Source of the DNA: Chrysomallon squamiferum
Lineage: Eukaryota; Mollusca; Gastropoda; Neomphalida; Peltospiridae
Assembly (NCBI GenBank): GCA_012295275.1
Contig: CM022666.1
Coordinates: 8,884,423 to 8,948,422, forward strand
Length of the DNA: 64,000 bases
Direction of reading: 5' to 3'
Shown here: positions 30,836 to 44,598 of the stretch, in pieces
Numbering within the stretch: the stretch's first letter is position 1
Layout: each line of letters opens with the position of its first letter
Notes under the pieces: generated by a model
The model's input: only the letters and a program-made list of their open reading frames with translations
Told to the model about the DNA's origin: nothing
The model's database searches: none
Position numbers and translations under genes: made by a program

Positions 30836-33532
30836 GTTTCTGTGTGTGTGTATACATATACAAATATATATATGCGCGTACACATGTTCATAATCAGTTT
30901 ATATTATCATATATGTCTTTCTATGTATCAGTTATGTATATATCTGAAAGATATATGAGTATGTGTGTATGTGCTTGTCTCCATGTGTGTGCACAGACTG
31001 AAGTTTGTAGCATATATATTATTATGTGTTTATGTATGTGTGTGTGTGTGTGTGTCAGTGTATGTGTTTTTATGAGTGTGGATATACCGGGTTGGCTAAG
31101 AAAACATCTTTTGAACTTTGATACTTCATAACCCAAAAACAAAATTTATAATATCAATAAAGCTTTCTAAAAATGTACATGACGAGAGACATAGATATTA
31201 TCCATTACAAAACATTACTATCTCTTGTAAGTTTTATCTTAACCAAATTCAAAATTTGATACTACAAATCGAAGTTCCAGATTGCAAGAACGTTGTCGTT
31301 AGTCTACTTGAACCCAGATGATCAATGTGTCCTACATTTTCCTTGGTTACATCTAGTAGTCACTTTATCCAAATGCAGCTCTGAATCTCCTAATATATGT
31401 TCTTTTTCCATCTTTACTTGATTTTAGTTTATAATTCCTTCTTAGTGAACTTGTCTATTCGATCTCTGTGTACATTTTCCCTCACTGAATTTTACAAGCA
31501 GTAATTCATTTGTTTTTAATCCGGGCTTTCAGGTGGCCATTTATTCATCTTTATTCATGAGTGCTGGTGCTGCATGTTGTTAAAAAATAAAGTCATTGTC
31601 GGTGAATAAATAGTTTTAGTCTTTAAGTAACTTAATCTAAATCTCAAAACTGACTTTAGTTGTCTTAGTGTAAGTGTTGTAGATCCTCGATTTTCCACGC
31701 CACAAAACTCCTGAACTTTCACATTTTTTTCTCACTCTCTTTACTGATGATATATTTCACTTCTTTCCTGGAAATTCCTTATGTTTCATGCAATGAGGCA
31801 TCGTTTTTCAGTGAAACAAGTTGTAATTAAGTCCTTATCCTAGTGGACAGTACCGTCCTGCTTGTGATCTAATGAAAACCAATACTAAAATGACTGAAAC
31901 CATGATTTGTCTTTTAATCCACAACTTTTGTCTGTTTACTCCTCAGCCAAACGACATTTGATTGACAGGTGTCACTGCACTGCAATCAGAGACATGATGC
32001 GGAAGTCAGTTCATAATATGCTATTTTCAAAAAATAATTTGTAAAAACAATTTAGGTTCTATGTAAAAATATTTATTTATGTAAAAGGATAGCAAATTGA
32101 AGGTCTTTTATCATGTAAAGAGTTATAAAGTTTCAAAATAAATTTGATCAAATACGACATATTATCAATCTGAGTGGGGTTTTTAGGATGGGAATGTTGT
32201 TATTTTTATTGTTTTGTTGTAGTCCTTGGTGGTGTTGGTGGTGGTCGTGGAGGTAGTCCTATCTTTATTTTAATGGTAATACGTTTAGCCTGTATTTATT
32301 TGAATAGTTTAAATATTATTAATTTAATGGTAAATGTGATGTCAGTACTGGTAATAAATAGTTGTATTAGTACTAGCAGTAGCTGTAGTAGTAGTAGTAG
32401 AAGTAACAGTAATAGTAGTTGTAATAGTAGTAGCACTAATAGTATAAGTAGCAGCAGCAGTAGTAGTAGTAGTACTAGTAGTAATAGCAGTACTACTAGT
32501 AGTAGTAGTCTTTTAAAACACAGAGGGAGAAAAGGAAATAATTCTTCTTAGAAATTACTTTCTTTGTTTCTTTTGTTTGTTTGTTTGTTTGTTTGTTTGT
32601 TTGTTTGTTTTGTTTTTGTTATTGTTGTTCTTGTTCTGGTTGTTACTACTATACTATTACTACTTCAAATGCATTATTATTGTTATTATTATTATTACTA
32701 TTATTATTATCATCATTATTATTATTGTATTATCACTACTACTGCTGCTGCTGCTATCACTATTATTTATGTTTTATTATTATTGTTGTTGTTGTTCTTC
32801 TTAATGTTGTTTATAAAAAATAACGAAAGAAATAGCTTTAAAATATTCTGTCAGAGTACAAGATATTATGAACATATTAATATGTATTACAGTTTTATTA
32901 GGCTAAATTTAAAATGTAATAAAAATCCAAATTTATGTATGTGTATGCATGTGTGTGTTTATATTTAAGGCTGTGTGTGTGTGTGTGTGTGTGTGTGTCT
33001 GCGTGCGTATTTTGTACTTTGAGATCTCCAGCCTTCAGGTTTTAGTCTGTTTGTTCGCTGTTCCGATCACTGTTGCTACTATTCTGTTGTTGCCATCCTT
33101 TCTCTGCCTCAAATAGTTTTGTAACAAAGATGTGATCGTATATAACTGCGGTTACCTAGGAAACTCATGATTGTAATACATTATTGATAACGTCACATAA
33201 TCTTCTATTCGTCCTTTTCTTTCGTTTTTCCTTCTTTTTTCTTCTGCTTTTTCCTCATTCTTCATTCTTCTCTTATAAAGGATATAATACGAATAGTTGT
33301 AGTAGTAGTAGTAGCAGCAGTAGTAGTAGTAGCAGCAGCAGCAGCAGTAGTAGTAGCTACGTGATTATTATTAAAAATATTGTTTTTGCTGTTTGTTTGT
33401 ATACTCTTTTTGTTTTAATTTTTGCCTGTTGTTGCTCGAGTAATGTTATTGCTGATGTTGTTATTCCTCTTATTGCTAACGTTACGGCGTGTTTTATTTT
33501 TTAACGATCTTTATTTTATTTTCATCTTTCAG

Positions 33533-33723
33533 AATTCTTAAGCGAGACGATAAACAGGTCTGAGAAAATTGCAAGTCGTCTACGATTAACAGAAATGGAA
33601 GGACGTGTCACTACGTCTGTCTCTGGTTTTGTTTTCCACGACAGTCTCGACGTGGAAACACCGCGTTGTCTCTGTTTTGGCGACGATATTTCCTTTGGAA
33701 AGATTTATTATCTAAAACGATAG
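33533..33723 (+). pseudogene. Short copy 3 of the array-specific terminal exon
   Basis: Unit B counterpart of the copy at 23704: same acceptor, same FLSETINRSEK start, same IYYLKR end with TAG at 33721. Lacks the repeat region and C-terminal part. Confidence 0.5.
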
Positions 33724-34585
33724 TTATTTGCAATGTCTTTCATCATGAAAAGTGTTAGAAAGTTCGAGTTTATATTTTTTGAAGTACGAGGTACTAGTGA
33801 TGTTTTTCAGGTGGGAATGCTGTGTTTTGATTGTTTTGTTGTAGTTGTTGGTGGTGGTGGTGCTGGTGGTGGTATACTGATTTTTTATTATAATGGTATT
33901 ACGTTTAGCCTGTACATATTGAAAAATTTAATTATTGCTAATTTAATGGTAAAAGTGATGCCTATGCTGGTAATAAATAGTCGTATTAGTACTTGTTTCT
34001 TATTGTTGTTCTTCTTGTTACTACTACTAATGCATTATTATTGTTACTATTGTTATTACTAATATTATTATCATCATCATGAATTTCATTATTATAGTAT
34101 TATCACTTCTACTGCTGCTGCTGCTATTACTATTATTAATGTTTTATTAATAGTGTTATTATTGCTATTGTTGTTTCTGTTGTTTACAAAAAAAATAACG
34201 AAAGAAATAGCTTTGAAATATTATTGATTCATTCAGAGTACAAGATATTATGAACAATTAATAATTATTACAATTTTTACTTATTTTATTAAGCTAAATT
34301 TAAAATATAATAAAAATCCAAATATAATGTTAACCAATTATTGTGAAATAATAATAACTAAAGGTGGAAAAAAATGTATTATTAATATTATTCAGTTAAT
34401 GATCAGTTCAGTAACGAAAGTAAATAAAATGTCGTAAGATGAAGAATTAATGTAAACACTATTCGTACAGCAATTAGCGTACAAAACTAAAAACATTCGT
34501 CAGTTTCATCTTTTTATAATAAAATGTCGTTTGTCAATTTGGTCCGCGGTTTAGACTTTATCCAACAGCAACATCCGGGATGTTG

Positions 34586-34834
34586 TTAGCTGTAAGAAGG
34601 ACATCTGTCGAAACAGGCCATCCTCTCCTCCCTGCACGTCTTTGTACACTCGCGGTACGACTGACGCCTCGGCATGTTTGCCCCGGGGTTACCAGAGCCA
34701 CACCCATTCTGCTCCGCACATTCGTAAAAGCGGTCAAAACAGCGTGCGCGGCACTGAACAATTCCGGCTGATGTCTGTTCAGAAAGCAGCAACAGCGACA
34801 ACGCCACCAGCACCAGTGTAGTTTTGAACATCAT
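34586..34834 (-). CDS. Small secreted cysteine-rich protein, copy 2
   Basis: Protein identical to the copy at 27094: 82 residues from ATG at 34834, signal peptide, then eight cysteines in the C-x3-C-x6-C-x5-C-x17-C-x3-C-x6-C-x3-C arrangement. The adjacent acceptor-like TTAAACAG is kept too. Identity over the whole coding region means very recent duplication, gene conversion or purifying selection. Confidence 0.75.
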   Translation of the reverse strand: MMFKTTLVLVALSLLLLSEQTSAGIVQCRARCFDRFYECAEQNGCGSGNPGANMPRRQSYRECTKTCREERMACFDRCPSYS

Positions 34835-35429
34835 ACTGAACACTGTTTAAAATAATAAAAATTTTAATTTTACAGAAATAATCATCATCAACAGTAATAA
34901 CCTCATAATCATATGATTTTGTTATTTTTCCTTTCACCACGGAAACGGAAAACAAATACATAATTATTCATAAATACATATTTGTCAGTATTTTTCTTAT
35001 ACTTCTTCTTTATAATAATAATAAGAAGAAGAAGAACAACAACAACAACAAAAACAAGAAGAAGAAGAAAAACAACAACAACAACAGTATTATTATTATT
35101 ATTATATAAATGTTTTTCTTCTTTTTCTTTCTTTTTTTTATTTTATTTCTATTTTTTTATTTTTTCTAATTTTTCTTACGGATATTTTTCGGTATCTCTC
35201 TCTCTCTGTTTTTGTTTTTATGTTGTTGTTGTTTTTTGTTTCTTATAGTTAGTTATTGCTAAATTTATTCAGTGCTTTATATTAAATGAGTATGTTGTTG
35301 TTTTAATCAGTGTGTTTGCGTCCGAGGGTTTCTTAAGATTTACTTTGCTAACGACGTATTATCATTATTTCTAACACTCAGAGTAACAGATACAATATTA
35401 ATAATAATAATAGCAATAATAATAATAAA

Positions 35430-35465
<36 letters not shown>

Positions 35466-35710
35466 GCCTATGTCTATGTCTATGTCTATGTCTATGTCTA
35501 TGTCTATGTCTATGTCTATGTGTAGACCCGGTCAGATGCGGCTGACGAGACTCGAACGTATGCGCCCAGTCGCCCGCACTCCGAAGTTCGTCAGTCGCAG
35601 GCAGTCATCTCTTCCCTGGAAGCTCACAGTTCTTTTGTCATGTGTGTATCTGTCTGTGTATGTGTGTATCTGTCTGTGTATGTATGTATGCATAGATGTA
35701 AGTGTATGCA

Positions 35711-35756
<46 letters not shown>

Positions 35757-36008
35757 TACTTTGAGATCTCCAGCCTTCAGATTTTAGTCTGTTTGTTCGC
35801 TGTTCCGATCACTGTTGCTAGTGTTCTGTTGTTGCCATCCTTTCTCTGCCTCAGATAGTTTTGTAACAAAGATGTGCATCGTATTTCAGCTGCAGTTACC
35901 TAGGACACTCGTGTTTGTAATACATTATTGATCATGTCTTATAATCTTCTATTCGTCCTTTTCTTTCGTTTTTTGTTTTTTCTATTTTCATCTTTCATTG
36001 TTTTTCAG

Positions 36009-36706
36009 AATTCTTAAGCCAGACGATCAACAGGTCTGAGAAAATTGCAAGTCGTCTACGATTAACAGAAATGGAAGGACGTGTCAGTACGTCTGCCTCA
36101 GGTTTTGTTTTCCACGACAGTCTCGACATGGAAACTCTGCCTTGTCTCTCTTTTGGCGACGATATTTCCTTTGGGGATATTTCTTCACAAATCTCGACGT
36201 CTTCGTATGCAGATGATATAGACACATCCAAACAAACAAATTCCTTCGTAGCGGTAACTGGAAATTACAACGAAATAACCTCCGTCGTAAAAACAGGATC
36301 ATCCAAAATAAGGAACTCGTGCCTAACGACAGGATCCCACGAAATAAATTCTTTCGTAAAGTCTGGATTCAGTGAAAAAGGCTCTTTCCTAAAGACAGGT
36401 TCCTGTGAGAATGGCTCCGTCGTAAAGGCAGGATCCTTAAAGAAAATCTCCTTTACCGAGTCAAACACACACAATATTTCTTACACACTCAAATTCCCGA
36501 AAGACCGAGCCGCAACTGTTGCTACACAAAGGAGCCGTCCTTACAGTTTTGTTCGGAGGTACTTTGCACGAAATCAAGAAGAGATAGACGCCGCGGCTCT
36601 GAGAATTGTGTTGTACTTAGAAACACTCGCAGACATGAGGTTGACGATATCAATGATCGAGCAGAGGCTGGGACTCTCACCAGTGCAAAAATCCGACAGT
36701 TTGTGA
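36009..36706 (+). CDS. Orphan gene of the array, long copy B (terminal exon)
   Basis: Same structure as copy A at 28688: acceptor at 36008, first ATG at 36071, 211 residues to the stop at 36706, AATAAA at 36761. Seven base differences from copy A change six residues (R to S, F to S, V to L, K to N, S to T, P to R); none is silent. Four of the seven lie inside the SFVKTGS repeat region. Function and upstream exons unknown. Confidence 0.55.
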
Positions 36707-37447
36707 TCTGTTTTACTTTAAGACAGGAACAAGATACGTTATTACGAATTTAAATATCTTAATAAAACTGAACTGAAACATTATTCTTAGAGTTATTTTG
36801 TTTTTCTTTTCAATTTCTTCTTGCTTTTAATTATGTATTTTTTATTCTTTGTTTTTCTCTTTCACTGTCTTTTTTTTTTCTTCATTCCGTCCTCTGTTCC
36901 ACTTTTTCTAATATCTAGTGTTTTTATTAATTAAAAGAAAATATGAAATTGAAAAAGTTGTAAATGTTCATTGATTAAATATTATATAAATGCTGCCTAG
37001 TTTTCCTGGGTTATTTTCATCATTATTTTCGTCATCATCATTTCATAATCATCATCGTTATAATCATTATTTTTATCATCACTATCATCAGCACTCCTTA
37101 TTATTATCATCATCTCAGTATTATTTACTTTATTTGTTTGTTGATGTTTTCCTTTTAATTATTTTATTTATTTTTTATTATCTATATTTTTATTTTTATT
37201 TTATTATAGTTTATTTAGTTTTATTTCATTTATCTATCTATCTATCTATCTATCTACCTATGTGTTTGTTTGTTTGCTTGGTTGTTTGTGTACTAACTTA
37301 TTTTCTTATTCATTTTATATCCTAACATTTAATTATATTTTTATAATTATTTTTATCGTTATAACGGTAACTTTAGGTAACATCTTCTTGCTGCCCTAAC
37401 CTTCCTAAAGAAATCAAAAGACGCCAAACAAAACGAAAATAAGCTGA

Positions 37448-37770
37448 GACGAGACTCCACGATTGTCTCCCCTTATGAAAGGCTTTTATTCTTTCCTAAT
37501 GCTAATGATTTCATGAGACAAAACAAACTGAGTCCGATAAGCTAGGCTTCTTGCAGAATCAGCTGTGACTACTACAGTGAAAGGATGAGGTCGATGCACG
37601 AACTTCAGAAATACGTGAAAGTTGATGAGTTCGCAAGCGAGTGTTTCAAGTTGCTTAAGAAACTTAGAAATTTTATCTAGCACTGGAGATACAAACTGCC
37701 GAGTCTGTATATTTATATATATATATTTACGTACATGCATACATAAATACGCATACACAAATAGCCACAA
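37448..37770 (+). pseudogene. Fucosyltransferase gene fragment, unit B
   Basis: Near-identical to the fragment at 30157, with the same two internal deletions and continuation into intron-like sequence. The deletions therefore predate the A/B duplication. Confidence 0.85.
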
Positions 37771-37908
37771 CCAGACAAACATATAGACATACATAACAAA
37801 CATGTAGAATATATATAAAAGATTGCTCAGTAACCGAGTGTGATCATCGCTCCCCACCCGCGAAGGACGCCGTTCTGTTGTCTTTCGTCACTTTTGCATG
37901 CATCTAGT

Positions 37909-38100
37909 TTTTGTGGGAAACCTGGCACAGGCAACGTGTGTATTTTACAACTTTGAATATTCTCTGTCGTATGTACGTCTGATTAGACTCCGCACACAGA
38001 CAGTATTCGTGAACGTACAAGCACAGGAGAACAAAGTCCAATCACAACCTCACAAACCCCGTCAGATGCCGATGACGAGATTGAAACATGGCATTCATTC
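37909..38100 (-). mobile_element. SINE-like interspersed repeat, unit B
   Basis: Copy of the element at 30640, at the same relative position in unit B. It moved with the segmental duplication, not by independent insertion. Confidence 0.45.
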
Positions 38101-38440
38101 GACCGTTTCTGTGTGTGTGTATACATATACAAATATATATATGCGCGTACACATGTTCATAATGAGTTTATATTATCATATATGTCTTTCTATGTATCAG
38201 TTATGTATATATCTGAAAGATATATGAGTATGTGTGTATGTGCTTGTCTCCATGTGTGTGCACAGACTGAAGTTTGTAGCATATATATTATTATGTGTTT
38301 ATGTATGTGTGTGTGTATGTGTCAATGTATGTGTTTTTATGAGTGTGGATATACCGGGTTGGCTAAGAAAACATCTTTTGAACTTTGATACTTCATAACC
38401 CAAAAACAAAATTACTTTTGTTTTCTTTATTTTTGTTCTA

Positions 38441-38556
<116 letters not shown>

Positions 38557-38884
38557 GATTTAAGCAAACTAACAAAAGATAAAAAACGAAACCGATAATT
38601 TAAAATCGCTTTTTTCTTTTAACTTTTTGATTATAATTCTTTGTTGTTTTTATTTCTTCTAAGGTGTTTTGTTTCTTCCTTTGTTAGCTTGCTTTTATAG
38701 TTAGTTACTGCTATATTTCTTCACTGCTTTATATTAAATGAGTATGTTTTTGTTTTAGTCAGTGTGTTTGCGTCCGAGGGTTTTTTAGAATTTAATTAGC
38801 TAACGCAGTATTATTATTATTTCTAACTCTCAGCGTTACAGATAAAATATTAATAAAAATTATTATTATTATTATTGTTTTTCT

Positions 38885-39780
38885 GTCTGTGTGTATTCTT
38901 TGCAAAATCTCTCTACCTAATTGAACTATCTATTTATCTGTCCATATGTCTGTCCATGTGTCTATTTATTACAACTCTTTAACTATACATGTAGCTATAG
39001 TTATTAAAATAAAGATATTTAGAATGCATGCAGTATGAATTATAAAATTTTTATTCGATCTAAAATATAAATTAAAAACGCTTACCTAAACAGACGTTTC
39101 AAGTTACGAAATCACTCTCGTTCTCTGAAGCTGTAAAATGAACTCGTTTCAACTTGCGTTGCTTGTTTTATTAAAACAATTTGGCAAATTACAGCCGAAT
39201 AATAAGCTAATTAATATCCATTTTATAACGAAATGTTCCATTAAAGTCATTATTTACAATCATTGCCAATGCAAATGTGATTGTATTTATGGTTTCTGAT
39301 TAATGAAATGGATAATTTAGGAAGTTTTTCAAATGTCACTCGAGAACGCTACAGTCACTGCTTAGAAGTTATTCCAATTTATTCCCATAATGAAACAGTT
39401 AACATTTGAAAATGCCAAATTCCTATGTACAGTATAGATACAAGTAAGACAGAAAGTACATTTGAAACAGACTGTTCTTACATCGTTTCATTATAACCAT
39501 TTCGACGAAAACGAAATGCTGAGATTTTCCCATTCTCTTAACTGATTGTTACAATAAATGTGTTCATTATTTTTATTGAACGAGATTGTCGCTATAATTA
39601 TTTTATTTCATAAATATCATGTATGTATGTATTTATGTATTTAAGAATTAAAATACGTACTGGCTCGTGACTGTTTTATCTTAGAAATAAATAATAATTT
39701 TTTAATTTTAACTCTAGGGATTCGATGTCATTTAAAGTTGTCATGTAGATGTGCTGTGCTTCTTTTCATTTTGATGCTGT
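38885..39780. other. Unique intergenic DNA inside unit C
   Basis: AT-rich sequence with no counterpart in units A or B. No open frame of note, no repeat and no recognised element. Confidence 0.45.
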
Positions 39781-39995
39781 AGGTTGTTTTTGGTAAAACC
39801 TATGTAGTTTAGGATTTGAATGTTCTCTGAGTTATGTACGTCTGATTAAAACTCTGCACATAGATAACATTCGGGAACACACTGTATGTATGTATGTATG
39901 TATGTACGTACGTACGTACGTATGTATTGATGTATGTAGGTCTGTGGATGTATGTATGTATGTGTGTATGTGTGTATATTTATGTATTTGTATAG

Positions 39996-40047
<52 letters not shown>

Positions 40048-40349
40048 ACTTTGAGACCTCTACCCTTCAGATTTTTGTTTGTTTGGTCGCTATTTCGGTC
40101 ACTGTTGCTACTATTCATTTGTTGCTATCCTTTCTCTGCCTCAAATAGTTTTGTAACAAAGATGTGGATCGTATTTCAACTGCGGTTACCTAAGAAACTC
40201 ACGGTTAATTATTACATTATGCTATTATTTGTATGCTATTTCCTGTTGTTGCTCGAGTAATGTTATTGCTGATGTTGTTATTCCTCTTATTGCTAACGTT
40301 ACGGAGTATTTTATTATTTAACGATCTTTATTTTATTTTCATCTTTCAG

Positions 40350-41051
40350 AATTCTTAAGCCAGACGATAAACAGGTCTGAGAAAATTGCAAGTCGTCTAC
40401 GATTAACAGAAATGGAAGGACGTGTCAGTACGTCTGATCTTTAGGTTTTTTTTTTCCACGACAGTCTAAACAGGTCTGAAAAAATGCAAGTCGTCTTTTG
40501 GCGACGATATTTCCTTTGGGGATATTTCTTCACAAATCTCGACGTCTTCGTATGCAGATGATATAGACACATCCAAACAAACAAATTCCTTCGTAGCGGT
40601 AACTGGAAATTACAACGAAATAACCTCCGTCGTAAAAACAGGATCATCCAAAATAAGGAACTCGTGCCTAACGACAGGATCCCACGAAATAAATTCTTTT
40701 GTAAAGTCTGGATTCAGTGAAAAAGGCTTCTTCCTAAAGACAGGTTCCTGTGAGAATGGCTCCGTCGTAAAGGCAGGATCCTTAAAGAAAATCTCCTTTA
40801 CCGAGTCAAAAACACACAATATTTCTTACACACTCAAATTCCCGAAAGACCGAGCCGCAACTGTTGCTACACAAAGGAGCCGTCCTTACAGTTTTGTTCC
40901 GAGGTACTTTGCACGAAATCAAGAAGAGATAGACGCCGCGGCTCTGAGAATTGTGTTGTACTTAGAAACACTCGCAGACATGAGGTTGACGATATCAATG
41001 ATCGAGCAGAGGCTGGGACTCTCACCAGTGCAAAAATCCGACAGTTTGTGA
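40350..41051 (+). pseudogene. Orphan gene of the array, broken long copy C
   Basis: Retains the acceptor, the ETINRSEK-type start, the repeat region and the C-terminal part, but is broken near 40435-40500. After ..VSTS the frame meets TAG (GATCTTTAG). A segment AAACAGGTCTGAAAAAATGC, resembling bases about 100 bp upstream in the same exon, replaces the codons for METLPCL. AATAAA is at 41106. Confidence 0.8.
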
Positions 41052-42024
41052 TTTGTTTTACTTTAAGACAGGAACAAGATACGTTATTACGAATTTAAAT
41101 ATCTTAATAAAACTGAACTGAAACAGCCTGCTGTGGTGTTAAAATTAATGTAATATGGAGGACAGACGTCTGTCTTGATAATTTTGTTAATATTGCTATT
41201 GGTTTGCGCTATTATCCATATTTCTGTTTTCACATCATCATCATCATCGTTACTATCATCATCACATGAACGTCATCAATGCTATAATTTTATTATTATT
41301 GTTATTATCATTTTATTGTTGTTATTGTTATTATCCTTGTTATTATTATACTTATTATTATTATTATTTTCGTTATTGTTATATATTTTATTTTTATTTT
41401 CAGTTTCTTCTTGTTTTTTATTATGTATTTTTTACTCTTTTTCTCTTTTATTGTCTTTCTTTTTCTACATTCAGTCCTATGTTCCACCATTTTATATGTT
41501 ATTGTTTTTTAATTATTAAAAGAACATATGAAATTGAAAACATTTTCGTGTTGTTTTTTTCTTCATCGTTATCATCATCATCATTTCGTTATCATCATCG
41601 TCATCCTCGTTATTGTTATCATCACTATCATCAGAACTGTTATTATTTTTGTCATCATCTCAATTTTATTATTGCTGTAGTTACTTTATTTGTTGTTGTT
41701 TTTTTCCTTTTTCTTTTCGATTTCCTTTTAATTATTTTATTTATTTTTTATTATCTATATTTTATTATTTTTATTTTATTATATTTAATTTTATTTTATT
41801 TTATTTAATGTTTTTTATTTTTTATCTATCTATCTCTCTACTCTATCTATTTGTTTGTTTGTTTGTGTACTAACTTATTTTCTTATTCATTTTATATCCT
41901 AACATTTAATTATATTTTTATAATTATTTTTATCGTTATAACTGTAACTTTAGGTAACATCTTGTTACTGCCCTAACCTTCCTAAAGAAATCAAAAGAAG
42001 CGAAACAAAACGAAAATAAGCTGA

Positions 42025-42260
42025 GACGAGACTCCACGATTGTCTCCCCTTATGAAAGGCTTTTATTCTTTCCTAATGCTAATGATTTCATGAGATAAAA
42101 CAAACTGAGTCCGAAAAGCTAGTCTTCCTACAGAATCAGCTGTGATTACTACAGTGAAATGATGAGGGCGATGCATGAACTTCAGAAATACGTCAAAGTT
42201 GATGAGTTCGCAAGCATGCACGTACATGCATACATAAATACGCATACACATATATGTATA
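42025..42260 (+). pseudogene. Fucosyltransferase gene fragment, unit C
   Basis: Shares GACGAGACTCCACGATTGTC and the CATGAACTTCAGAAATACGT section with the intact gene and with the fragments at 30157 and 37448. It carries an extra deletion joining GAGTTCGCAAG directly to intron-like CATGCACGTACATGC. Confidence 0.8.
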
Positions 42261-42419
42261 TATACACACAAATAGCCACAAACAAACAAACATATACACA
42301 CATACATAACAAACATGTTTGTAACATATATTTGTTTATATGTTTGTGTGTCTGTGTTTGTAGGTGTCAGTGTCTCTGTGTGTGTGTGTGTGTGTGTGTG
42401 TGTTTATGGGTGTGGATAT

Positions 42420-42870
42420 ATCGGGTGGGCTAAAAAAACATCTTTTGAACTTTAACACTTCATAACTCAAAAACAGAATTATAATATCAATAAAGCTTTC
42501 TAAAAATGTACTTGATGAAAGACACAGATATTATCAAGCAGTAATTCATTCGTTGTTGATCCGGGCTTTGTGGCGGCCATTTATTCATCTTTATTCATCA
42601 GTGCTCGTGCTGCATGTTGTTAAAAAATATCTTAACAAAACTGAAGTTAAACAGCCTACTGTGGTGTTAAAATTAATGTAATATAAATGTATGAAGTAAA
42701 GACTTGTGAGTTGATAATTTAACAATACTGCTACTGTTTTGATGAAGCTTGATGATCACATTATCATCACCATCATCATTATTCTTATTATCATATTCAT
42801 TATATCGTTATCATTATCATTATTATTATCATCGTGATCATTAACATCATCATTACTATTTTTATTATTA

Positions 42871-42911
<41 letters not shown>

Positions 42912-43700
42912 CATTATCATCATTATTATTATTATTAATTATTTTCGTACTAATTTTTTTTTTTTTTTTTTACTCTTTGATTTTCTCTTTCATTGTTTTC
43001 GTTCCACCTGTTTTACATCTAGTTTTCTGGGTGGGTTTTTTTTTTTTTTTTTTTTTGAATTATTAAAAGAAAATATGAAATTGAAAAAGTTGTAAATGTT
43101 TCTTTTCAATGATTAAATATTATATAAATGCAGCTTAGTTTTCAATTTGTATTTTCTTCATCATCATCATCATAGACGTCGTCATTATTTTTATCACCAT
43201 CATTATTGTTATCATTATCATCACTATCATCATCTCAATATTATTATTGCTATTGTTACGTTCTTTTCTTTTCTTTAATTTTTTTTCTTTTGTTGGGGAG
43301 GGTGGCTGTTTTAATTCTGTTTTTATTTTTTTATTTTTTTTATGCTTTTTTATTTTCTGTTTTGTTTTAATTATTTTTTGTCCTTTTTTTGTTATTTTAT
43401 TTTAATTTTAATTTTATTATATTTCATTTCATTTTATTGTGTTTTATTTTGTTTTATTTTATTTTATTTATTTATTTATTTTATATATCCATGTATTTAT
43501 TTATTTATTTGTTTGTTTGTTTGTTTGTTTGTTTGTTTACTAATTTACTTATTCACATTATTTCATGTTATTTAATTATATTTTTATAATTATTTTTCAT
43601 TGTTATAACGGTGATTTCAGGCGACATCTTGCTACTGCCATCAATTTCCTATAGTCAGCAAAAGAAGCCAAACAAAAAGAAAATAAACTTAGAAATTTAT
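42420..43700. other. Further degraded array fragments and T-rich DNA
   Basis: Contains the mariner-like block (42410-42630), ATC/ATT tracts (42750-42950, 43155-43245) and a 3'-flank-like segment ending GGCGACATCTTGCTACTGCC (43620), similar to 30090, 37380 and 41955. No gene is seen. Confidence 0.5.
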
Positions 43701-44001
43701 TGCTTACAAGTCATCGACTGTACATTCATAAGTTACGTATAATTACATCTGTTACTGGTGTTATGGCTGAAGTCGTTTTTCTGTGTACAAAAGATTGCTA
43801 TTAAATGTACAAATTGAGAAAACCTATGAAATCAGTTCATTCTCTTTCTTTCGCTCTGTTTCGTCTATTTATTCCGCCGCAACATCTGGGATGAAATTGC
43901 CTGATACTAAAATTCAAGTTTCAAGTCATCGTTGAGGTAGTAACTGATAAAGCTGAAGTAAATGTTGGTACAGAAAAATTATACATAATAATAATAATAA
44001 T

Positions 44002-44055
<54 letters not shown>

Positions 44056-44560
44056 AAACAATAATAATAACAACAATAAAAAACGGTTTTAAATTTAAAT
44101 AACAATAATAAAGCAATGATAGACAAAACATTAAATCTGAGTAATATCAATTAACGTAAAACAAAATTCATAAAGCTATTTGACAAAAATTGTTTAATAG
44201 TTAACTTTTATAAACACAAACACACACACATACACACAGCAATAACAACAGCATAAACTAACAATGATAGTAATAACAATTAATTAATCAGTTCACAAAC
44301 GCTTGTGATTACAATTTAAATCTGCTTGTACAAAATTAAATGCCAAATTAAAAGCAAATAATTTGTTGCTATTTTTTATGCTTTTCTTTGTTGTTTCGTT
44401 TGTTTTCTTTTGTTTTGCTGAGGCTTGTTGTTTTTGTTGTTAATTCTATTCGCATATTTTTCCTTTATTTATTTATTTACACACACACATACAAACATAC
44501 ATACACACACACATCGTAATATGGTTTTTTTAATTATTTTTTTCGAAATAAAAAACCGAG

Positions 44561-44598
<38 letters not shown>

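Larger units (their letters stand above)
21240..31080. repeat. Segmental duplication unit A (about 9.8 kb)
   Basis: Left and largest unit of a tandem array. Its content recurs at 31080-38413: for example 22363 matches 32174, 23704 matches 33533, 27094 matches 34586, 28688 matches 36009 and 30629 matches 37898. Unit A also has an internal duplication of about 2 kb (23.7-25.9 kb), giving an extra copy of the terminal exon that unit B lacks. Compared stretches differ at roughly one base in a hundred. Confidence 0.85.
31080..38413. repeat. Segmental duplication unit B (about 7.3 kb)
   Basis: Tandem copy of unit A in the same orientation. Similarity to unit A ends abruptly at about 38413 (AAAACAAAATT), beside a 110-bp CT tract. 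It lacks the 2-kb internal duplication of unit A and a stretch of about 170 bp near 27600-27770 of unit A. Confidence 0.85.
38620..42410. repeat. Segmental duplication unit C (rearranged)
   Basis: Older, damaged unit. 38640-38870 matches 27870-28090, 40048-41130 matches 28437-29460, and 41870-42260 matches 30000-30480. The piece from about 38880 to 39780 has no partner in units A or B. The cysteine-rich protein gene is absent. Fragments of similar sequence continue to about 43700. Confidence 0.7.
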
